Assembly: GCF_003946445.1 (NCBI RefSeq)
Contig: NZ_RHOF01000031.1
Location: 1-47,536, forward strand
Length of the DNA stretch: 47,536 nt
Origin: Loigolactobacillus jiayinensis
GTDB taxonomy: Bacteria > Bacillota > Bacilli > Lactobacillales > Lactobacillaceae
Reading direction: 5' to 3'
Position 1 is the stretch's first letter. Each line of letters starts with the position of its first letter. Both the position numbers and the translations under genes were made by a program. The notes below the pieces were generated by a model that had not been told where the DNA came from, did not search any database, and saw only the letters and a list, made by a program, of their open reading frames with translations. Shown here piece by piece: positions 42,256 to 47,536 of the stretch.

Positions 42256-43869
42256 ATGAAAGTTATTGTTATTGGTGGCGTCGCTGGTGGGCCTTCATTT
42301 GCCACTCGCTTACGCCGTTTAAATGAAAATATTGAAATTCTCATGGTTGAGCGCGGCGCTTATATTTCCTACGCTAGTTGTGCTTTGCCCTATTATTTAG
42401 GTGATGTTATTACTGAATTAGAGCCCTTGATCGAACGGACACCAGAAATTTTAAAGCAGAAAAATAATATCGATGTATTAGTGCGCCACGAAGTCATCGC
42501 CATTGATCCACAAGCTAAAGAAGTCACAATTGAAGATTTGACGACACACGCCACTGTACAAGCTGCCTATGATGTTCTAGTTCTAGCCACTGGTACTCGT
42601 GCTACTTTGCCGCCAATTCCAGGCATTGATACTGTGAAAAATGGCTGCGTTTTGCGCAACGTAACTGACGCGGCCACAATCAAGACGTTCATTAATGACC
42701 AACAGCCAAAAACAGCGACCGTCATCGGCGCTGGTGCCGCTGGTTTAGAAATCGCCGAAAACTTCCGCCACCGTGGTATGGCCGTCACCGTGATCGATCA
42801 ATTACCAACGGTTGCCTACCCTTACGATGCCGAGATCACTAAAATTGTTGCCGCTGAATTAGCGGCTAATGACGTGCAAGTACACCTGAACACCACTGTG
42901 ACTAAAATCCAAGCTGCTGGTAAAGAATTAGTCCTGTCTGACGGCACAACTTTAGCCACGGATCTATTGATTTTTGCTACTGGAGTCCAGCCAAATAGCG
43001 AATTAGCCGCTGCAGCTGGCGTTGAATTAGCGGCAGACCAGCATATTATCGTCGATGACCAAATGGCCACCTCACTACCCGATATTTATGCCATCGGCGA
43101 CGTCGTTGAAACCACTAGCTACATTACTGGTCTGCCAACGCCTAGCATGTTATCCAGTGCCGCCAATCGTCAGGGCCATTTGCTCGCCGATATTATTCAC
43201 GGTAACCCACTGCACTATCGGGGCTTCATCGGCACTGGTGTCGCTAAAATATTTAATCTGACCGTCAGTTTTGTCGGCTACACCGAGCACATGCTAGAAG
43301 CTGTAGGTATTACCAACTACAAAACGATTTTCATCACACCGTTTGATCACGCTGGCTTCTACCCCGGCGCTAAGCGACTAAACTTAAAACTAATTTTTGA
43401 AGAGAAAACCGGTAAGCTTCTCGGCGGCCAAGCTGTCGGCGAACGCGGTGTGGATAAACGAATCGGTGAACTATCAGCGGCAATCACCGGTAAATTAACG
43501 GTTTTTGACTTGCCTGATTTAGAACTACCTTACTCACCACCTTATTCAACTACCCGTGATCCGCTAAATACTGCAGGTTATGTAGCCATCAATCAGCTCA
43601 ATAAAACGGCTAAAACAATTAAGGCCGCTGCCATTCCGCAAACTGACTTAGATCACGCCTTTTTCCTCGATGTACGTGAAGCTGACAAACCAGCAGATGG
43701 GAGCATTAAGGCAACCAAGAATATTCCCTTTAGCGTACTGCGTGACCATCTAGCTGAAATTCCAACTGACCGCAAAGTTTACATCACTTTTCGTAAAGGT
43801 CTGAACCCGTATCAGGCGGCGCGAATCTTAGCCGGCAATGGCATCAACGCAATTCTAATTGAAGAGTAA
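42256..43869 (+). CDS. FAD oxidoreductase of the CoA-disulfide reductase/NADH oxidase family, with degenerate rhodanese domain
   Basis: 537 residues. FAD (VIGGVAGG) and NAD(P)H (IGAGAAGLEIAENF) folds flank the redox Cys42 in SYASCALPYYLGD. The second FAD motif is DIYAIGDVVE. A C-terminal rhodanese-like domain (about 455-537) follows, as in CoA-disulfide reductase fusions. However, its active-site loop reads TFRKGLNPYQAARIL where a Cys is expected, so persulfide chemistry there is doubtful. It likely reduces CoA disulfide, persulfides or O2 with NAD(P)H. AAAGGAGG precedes the ATG. Confidence 0.88.
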   Translation: MKVIVIGGVAGGPSFATRLRRLNENIEILMVERGAYISYASCALPYYLGDVITELEPLIERTPEILKQKNNIDVLVRHEVIAIDPQAKEVTIEDLTTHATVQAAYDVLVLATGTRATLPPIPGIDTVKNGCVLRNVTDAATIKTFINDQQPKTATVIGAGAAGLEIAENFRHRGMAVTVIDQLPTVAYPYDAEITKIVAAELAANDVQVHLNTTVTKIQAAGKELVLSDGTTLATDLLIFATGVQPNSELAAAAGVELAADQHIIVDDQMATSLPDIYAIGDVVETTSYITGLPTPSMLSSAANRQGHLLADIIHGNPLHYRGFIGTGVAKIFNLTVSFVGYTEHMLEAVGITNYKTIFITPFDHAGFYPGAKRLNLKLIFEEKTGKLLGGQAVGERGVDKRIGELSAAITGKLTVFDLPDLELPYSPPYSTTRDPLNTAGYVAINQLNKTAKTIKAAAIPQTDLDHAFFLDVREADKPADGSIKATKNIPFSVLRDHLAEIPTDRKVYITFRKGLNPYQAARILAGNGINAILIEE

Positions 43870-43872
43870 CGC

Positions 43873-43917
43873 AAAAAGCCAATCAACTCCCTGATTAAAG
43901 GGTTGACTGGCTTTTTT
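43873..43917. terminator. Bidirectional terminator after the flavoprotein gene
   Basis: AAAAAGCCA-TCAAC-CCCT with AGGGTTGA-TGGCTTTTTT, with single mismatches; T-runs on both strands. Confidence 0.85.
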
Positions 43918-43935
43918 ATTGCCCCCACGTAATCA

Positions 43936-44124
43936 CTATTTTGTTAAGTGTTGCTTCAATTGTGCATAGCCGACATCGAAAACAGTCGTCGCCTCACCGA
44001 CTAGATGCACCCGCCACGTACTATCTTCATCCGGTACGGACACATCCACTTTTTCGATATACGTGATTTGGTTCTCGTTGAGATAAAAAATTTCATTGCC
44101 AGTTGTTTCCACTTTGAGTAACAT
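43936..44124 (-). CDS. Small unknown protein, FlbD/YlzI-like in pattern
   Basis: 62 residues, soluble: MLLKVETTGNEIFYLNENQITYIEKV, then a beta-rich middle and YAQLKQHL at the end. The FYLNENQIxYIE pattern resembles the short FlbD/YlzI-type or LytTR-like beta proteins, but the match is weak. AGGAGG precedes the ATG. Single gene; a GCGCGCTTGA hairpin lies 80 bp upstream. Function unknown. Confidence 0.65.
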   Translation of the reverse strand: MLLKVETTGNEIFYLNENQITYIEKVDVSVPDEDSTWRVHLVGEATTVFDVGYAQLKQHLTK

Positions 44125-44205
44125 TTGTCGCCCTCCTGGTGAAGAATTATTGGTTACAAATCCAGTTTACCAGCCACTGCACGGCAAATATAGAAATATG
44201 CTAGT

Positions 44206-44234
44206 GCGCGCTTGAAACCAAATCAAGCGCGCTT
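44206..44234. repeat. GC-rich hairpin containing the recurrent AAGCGCGCTT palindrome
   Basis: GCGCGCTTGA (44206-44215) pairs with TCAAGCGCGC (44223-44232); AAGCGCGCTT itself is at 44225-44234. No T-run follows on either strand, so it is not a normal terminator. It lies between two minus-strand genes, upstream of 43936-44124. Confidence 0.5.
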
Positions 44235-44244
44235 AACGCTTCAT

Positions 44245-44286
44245 AAAAAAACAGCACTTTAACGGTAATAATGCCGTTGAAGTGCC
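44245..44286 (-). terminator. Terminator of the DUF1827-like gene
   Basis: Minus strand: CGGCACTT-AACGG with CCGTT-AAGTGCTG, followed by seven T. Confidence 0.85.
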
Positions 44287-44295
44287 GTTTTTCAG

Positions 44296-44649
44296 CTACT
44301 CTGTTTTATTAGGTGCTTCGATGATCACAATATCTTTCATTGCGCGAATTTTATGGTGGCGTGCGGTTTCAATTTCATCTTTGCTGAAGCGTGTTGTTTC
44401 ACTGTCAGGTTGCTCAGGTAACAGCCGCTCGCAAACGAATTTAATTTCTTCTTCGCGAATCCGGCGGTTGCTATTGGTCAATATCACATCGATATGGTCA
44501 AAATTATCGACATAATGGACACTGGTATTACCTAGTGAATACTTGCGGAAATAGCGGATCGCTTTATTACCGTACAAATACGCAATTGTGTTAGGAATCA
44601 TTTTGCGTAAGCTAGCATTAACTTTAACTGGTACTTCGATTAATTTCAT
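44296..44649 (-). CDS. DUF1827-like small cytoplasmic protein
   Basis: 117 residues with KYSLGNTSVHYVDNFDHIDVILTNSNRRIREEEI, which fits DUF1827 proteins of lactic acid bacteria; longer than usual by about 20 residues. AGGAGG precedes the ATG by 7 nt. A palindrome GGACAGTGTCC (44674-44684) lies just upstream and could be an operator. Function unknown. Confidence 0.7.
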   Translation of the reverse strand: MKLIEVPVKVNASLRKMIPNTIAYLYGNKAIRYFRKYSLGNTSVHYVDNFDHIDVILTNSNRRIREEEIKFVCERLLPEQPDSETTRFSKDEIETARHHKIRAMKDIVIIEAPNKTE

Positions 44650-44893
44650 AATGTGACCTCCTGTAATCTTGTTGGACAGTGTCCTAGCTGGCTTTATTTT
44701 AAATAACTTCAGTCCAAATTACCAGCTTTTTACTCAACATGAAGCTTAGGCGCTAGGCGTTATACAAACACTTTTGGTGCCACTTCAAAACTGAACATAG
44801 GCAAACCTTCTTCGAGTAAGATAGTTAAATTATCGCGCAAGCGCTTGTTTCCATTATATAACTTTCCCAGCTGTTATTTTTATGAAAAAAGTT
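44650..44893. other. Divergent spacer between the DUF1827-like gene and map
   Basis: It holds GGACAGTGTCC (44674-44684) near the minus-strand gene and the palindrome CAAGCGCTTG (44838-44847). No clear promoter was assigned to the minus-strand gene. Confidence 0.4.
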
Positions 44894-44899
44894 TACAAT
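44894..44899 (+). promoter_or_regulatory. Candidate -10 box of map
   Basis: TACAAT, 32 nt before the TTG start; no good -35. Confidence 0.4.
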
Positions 44900-44931
44900 G
44901 TAAATTGATTACTACTATGGAGGCTACTATT

Positions 44932-45723
44932 TTGATTACATTAAAATCAGCACGTGAAATTGAGGGTATGCGCAAGTCTGGCGCCGTTTTAGCTGGTGTT
45001 CATTTGGGCTTACGTAATTTGATCAGGCCTGGTTTGTCAACTTGGGACATTGAAAAATTCTCTCGTGAATACATTGAATCCCATGGCGCGATCGCTTCAG
45101 AAATCGGCTTTGATGGCTACAAATACGCCACTTGTGTCAGCATCAATGATGAAGTTGCTCACGGCATTCCACGGCGCGGGTTAGATCTAAAAAAAGGTGA
45201 TATCGTGAAAGTTGATATGTGCGTCAACTTAGACGGCTACGAAAGTGATTCTTGCTGGACCTATGCGGTTGGTAAAATTTCACCAGAAAATCAGCGTTTG
45301 ATGGATGTTACCAAAAAGGCCTTATATTTGGGTATTGACCAAGCTATTATTGGCAACCGTATCGGTGATATCGGCCATGCGATCCAACAATACACCGAGG
45401 TTGAAAATAACTACGGTGACATCCGCGAATTAATTGGTCATGGTATCCAACCGACGATCCATGAAGAACCTAATGTGCCTCATTATGGCGAAGCTGGTAA
45501 GGGCCTGCGTTTACGCGAAGGCATGACCATTACCATCGAACCAATGATCACCCGTGGTACATGGCGGTTAAACACGCGCGTTACCCCACATGATAATTGG
45601 GAATATTACGTTACTGAAGATGGTTCTATGGCTGCACAATATGAACACACCTTAGCAATCACAAAAGATGGTCCTAAAATCTTAACCTCACAAGATCCTG
45701 AATTTGATGCTAAATATTTATAA
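44932..45723 (+). CDS. map: Methionine aminopeptidase, type I
   Basis: 263 residues. Metal ligands: Asp in VDMCVNLDGYESDSCWT, His in GHGIQPTIHEEP and two Glu (EPMI; QYEHTLAI). The CVSINDEVAHGIP substrate-His motif is present. It removes N-terminal Met from new proteins. The start is TTG (44932), 8 nt after GGAGG, giving MITLKSAREIE as in homologues; the upstream frame from 44845 has no ribosome site. Single gene. Confidence 0.95.
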   Translation: MITLKSAREIEGMRKSGAVLAGVHLGLRNLIRPGLSTWDIEKFSREYIESHGAIASEIGFDGYKYATCVSINDEVAHGIPRRGLDLKKGDIVKVDMCVNLDGYESDSCWTYAVGKISPENQRLMDVTKKALYLGIDQAIIGNRIGDIGHAIQQYTEVENNYGDIRELIGHGIQPTIHEEPNVPHYGEAGKGLRLREGMTITIEPMITRGTWRLNTRVTPHDNWEYYVTEDGSMAAQYEHTLAITKDGPKILTSQDPEFDAKYL

Positions 45724-45731
45724 CCTTTATA

Positions 45732-45764
45732 AAGTGCGCTGGCTACCGGCTGGCGCGCTTTTTT
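45732..45764 (+). terminator. Terminator of map
   Basis: AAGTGCGC pairs with GCGCGCTT (one wobble), then T-run. Confidence 0.8.
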
Positions 45765-45894
45765 ACTACTTTATTTTATTCTTTGACGCACAATTAGCGC
45801 CATTTTTAGCATAGTATGACGCTGAAAAGGTAGTACGCTATTTAAGTCTACAATGTATCACGATTAAGTTTCATCGATTCTTAAGCGAAAGTCC

Positions 45895-45924
45895 TTGACA
45901 AACTAGAACGTATGTTTGTATGAT
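45895..45924 (+). promoter_or_regulatory. SOS promoter with LexA/DinR box
   Basis: TTGACA (45895-45900), 18 nt, TATGAT (45919-45924). The spacer holds AGAACGTATGTTTG (45905-45918), matching the Gram-positive LexA box CGAACRNRYGTTYC at 12 of 14 positions, so bound LexA would cover the promoter. Confidence 0.7.
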
Positions 45925-45956
45925 GGAGCTATCACTTGGAAAGAAGTTGAGCCGTT

Positions 45957-46205
45957 ATGCCAATTACTGACACCAATATTGAAGCAATTCCGCTATCTAC
46001 CGATACATATATTATTCTCCACCCGGAAGCCAATTACGATTTAGAAGTCTGCCGCCAAGCAACTACAAGTACTTATACGATTGGTAAAATGAATTACAAG
46101 TACCACCACGACACCTTTGCGTCGTTTGTCTTCAAACTCTTTCCAGAAATCACATTACTAGAAATCCATAACTTACAAAAGGTGATCAATCGCTACATCC
46201 CTTGA
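45957..46205 (+). CDS. Unknown small protein in a probable SOS operon
   Basis: 82 residues, soluble, with HPEANYDLEVCRQATT and MNYKYHHDTFASFVFKLFPEITLLEIHNL. No family recognised. A weak GAAAGAAG site precedes the ATG. It is the first gene after the LexA box and 50 bp ahead of the DUF2075 gene, so a DNA-damage role is possible by position only. Confidence 0.65.
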   Translation: MPITDTNIEAIPLSTDTYIILHPEANYDLEVCRQATTSTYTIGKMNYKYHHDTFASFVFKLFPEITLLEIHNLQKVINRYIP

Positions 46206-46255
46206 AAATTTAGCTAGGCTGCGCTAAGTTTGGTTGTAGAAAGTAGGTCAGATCA

Positions 46256-47452
46256 TTGTTAGAAAATACTGCCACCAGTAAGTTAGCACCAGAAACTGAA
46301 TTATCACCGCAGCAAAAGAAATTAACCCAGCAGGCACTTACATTTTGTGCTGAACATCTCGCTAGTCAGCAACCAGGCGTGTTCGTCATCAAAGGTGCTG
46401 CCGGAACTGGTAAAAGTGTCGTGCTTAGTGCGTTGATGGCTACGCTGCAACAAGCGCGTACCGCTGCGCAAAGCCCCTTTTACCAGACAAATAACTATTT
46501 GCTCGTCAATCACCCTGAAATGCTAAAAACTTATAAACAAATCGCCGCGGATCAACCTAATTTACGCAAAAAAGATTTCATGAAGCCAACGCCTTTTATC
46601 AATCAAATGGCTAAGCAAGCAACGACTGCGGATATTGTGCTCGTCGATGAAGCCCATCTCCTATTAACTAAAAGCGATCGTTATAACCGTTTCAACCAAG
46701 AAAATCAGTTAACCGAGATTTGCAACCATAGTCGTATCGTGATTCTAGTCTTCGATGAGCACCAAGTCTTAAAAATGAAAAGCTACTGGAATCAAACGAA
46801 GTTAATGGCCTTACTCGCTAAACGTTCCTATAAAATAGTTCAACTTGATCAACAATTTCGTGTTCACGCTAATTCAGCAACACAACACTGGCTGACGGCA
46901 CTAGGCACTAAAGGCCAATTATTACCCCGACCAGCTGATTCTACCTTTGATCTACGAATCTTCGCTGATGCTAGTCAGATGTATCAACAACTCCGCCACC
47001 GTGATCACGAATTTGGCCTTTCACGGCTAGTTGCCACCGCTGACTTTCCATATAAGCTTGATGGCCAGACTTATTACGTGATCGCACCAAGCTTCAAACT
47101 ACCATGGGATAAGAACATGGATCCAAATATTACTTGGGCGGAACGGCCAGAAACATTAAATGAAGTCGGTTCGATCTATACGATTCAAGGCTTTGATTTA
47201 AATTATGTTGCCGTTATTTTAGGCCCTTCCGTTACCTATGACCCTACCGCACAGCGCCTAAAGTTACTGCCAGATAATTATCAGGATCATGAAGCTTTTA
47301 AACGCCGCGCAGATCTTACCGAACCACAAGCTTGGCAGGCCAAACAGCAAATTATTTTAAATTCGATCAATGTCCTTTTACAGCGCGGTCGCTATGGACT
47401 GTACCTTTATGCAACTGACCCACAATTACGCGCAAAGTTACTGACACTTTGA
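46256..47452 (+). CDS. DUF2075 P-loop ATPase/helicase-like protein
   Basis: 398 residues. Walker A in KGAAGTGKSVVL (near residue 49), Walker B with DEAH (VLVDEAHLL), motif III-like FDEHQV, QLDQQFRVHANS and YTIQGFDLNYVAVILGPSV near the end; these motifs put it in DUF2075, related to superfamily 1 helicases. Such proteins are thought to act on nucleic acids in repair or defence. The start is TTG after AGTAGGTC. It is probably transcribed from the SOS promoter at 45895, making it damage-inducible. It ends 32 bp before the IS. Confidence 0.85.
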   Translation: MLENTATSKLAPETELSPQQKKLTQQALTFCAEHLASQQPGVFVIKGAAGTGKSVVLSALMATLQQARTAAQSPFYQTNNYLLVNHPEMLKTYKQIAADQPNLRKKDFMKPTPFINQMAKQATTADIVLVDEAHLLLTKSDRYNRFNQENQLTEICNHSRIVILVFDEHQVLKMKSYWNQTKLMALLAKRSYKIVQLDQQFRVHANSATQHWLTALGTKGQLLPRPADSTFDLRIFADASQMYQQLRHRDHEFGLSRLVATADFPYKLDGQTYYVIAPSFKLPWDKNMDPNITWAERPETLNEVGSIYTIQGFDLNYVAVILGPSVTYDPTAQRLKLLPDNYQDHEAFKRRADLTEPQAWQAKQQIILNSINVLLQRGRYGLYLYATDPQLRAKLLTL

Positions 47453-47484
47453 TGCTGCTGTAATCAATCAAAAAAGCGATGACA

Positions 47485-47536
47485 TGAAGTGAACCCCAAA
47501 TATTGGACGAAACTTTAAGCGACTTTCTGGGTGGTA
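47485..47536 (-). mobile_element. Insertion sequence end (3' end); element continues past the right edge
   Basis: TGAAGTGAACCCC at 47485 is identical to the first 13 bases of the IS end at 130. On the minus strand a frame ends TTQKVA-stop (stop 47515-47517), which is where an IS3-family OrfB would end. So this is the right terminus of a copy with the same orientation as the left one. Confidence 0.65.
47515..47536 (-). CDS. C-terminal fragment of a transposase, cut by the window edge
   Basis: Only six codons are visible (TTQKVA) before a TAA, ending 31 bp from the IS tip. The position suits an IS3-type OrfB end; the fragment is too short for certainty. Confidence 0.4.

Overview
The window looks like a low-to-mid GC Gram-positive chromosome from the Lactobacillaceae. 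Supporting signs are strong AGGAGG-type ribosome binding sites, several TTG starts, T-box leaders, a PurBox-type purine signal, a LexA/DinR-type SOS box, and lactobacillar families such as YhgE/Pip, Spx, DUF915, YueI, DUF951, DUF1129 and an LtaS-type enzyme. A Loigolactobacillus-like genus is possible but was not tested. No rRNA, tRNA, CRISPR or phage genes were seen. Both edges lie inside ends of the same type of insertion sequence, in the same orientation, which is what a contig broken at repeated IS copies would look like.

Layout. 1-130: IS end. 141-7469: envelope and stress genes (giant YhgE/Pip protein, cysteine-less Spx paralogue, PspC, UspA, DUF915 hydrolase, acyltransferase 3). 7700-9005: T-box leader and a ketopantoate-reductase-like gene. 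9087-12165: YxeA-like protein, unknown membrane protein, LtaS-type enzyme. 12267-15036: a metal ABC transporter (lipoprotein, ATPase, permease) with AdcR-like operator candidates. 15171-18487: Bcr/CflA-type exporter, YueI, and hflX behind an unusual uORF leader. 18540-21690: T-box-controlled tyrA-aroK-MFS operon. 21733-25732: small unknown genes, a ribokinase and a YihY/BrkB membrane protein. 25858-32157: housekeeping block rsmG-parA-parB-DUF951-ychF-DUF1129, then guaB. 32252-36464: GNAT enzyme, aquaglyceroporin-like channel, GlcD-type flavoprotein, YraQ/ArsP_1-type permease. 36653-38991: small protein, tyrosine phosphatase, unknown, orphan EAL domain. 39041-43869: alpha-carbonic anhydrase, glycosyltransferase, purine permease, CoA-disulfide-reductase-like flavoprotein. 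43936-47452: two small proteins, methionine aminopeptidase, and a probable SOS transcription unit encoding an unknown 82-residue protein and a DUF2075 ATPase. 47485-47536: IS end.

How the parts connect. Purine supply appears linked: guaB and the NCS2 purine permease both have PurBox-like sites about 80-90 bp upstream of their proposed starts. Aromatic supply is grouped in the tyrA-aroK-MFS operon. The rsmG-parA-parB block suggests that oriC is not far away. The most interesting regulatory material is the hflX leader (uORF plus mutually exclusive hairpins), the SOS promoter before the DUF2075 operon, the metal operon operators, and the structured repeat at 22158-22284. Starts were moved from the longest open frame wherever a ribosome binding site decided the issue.
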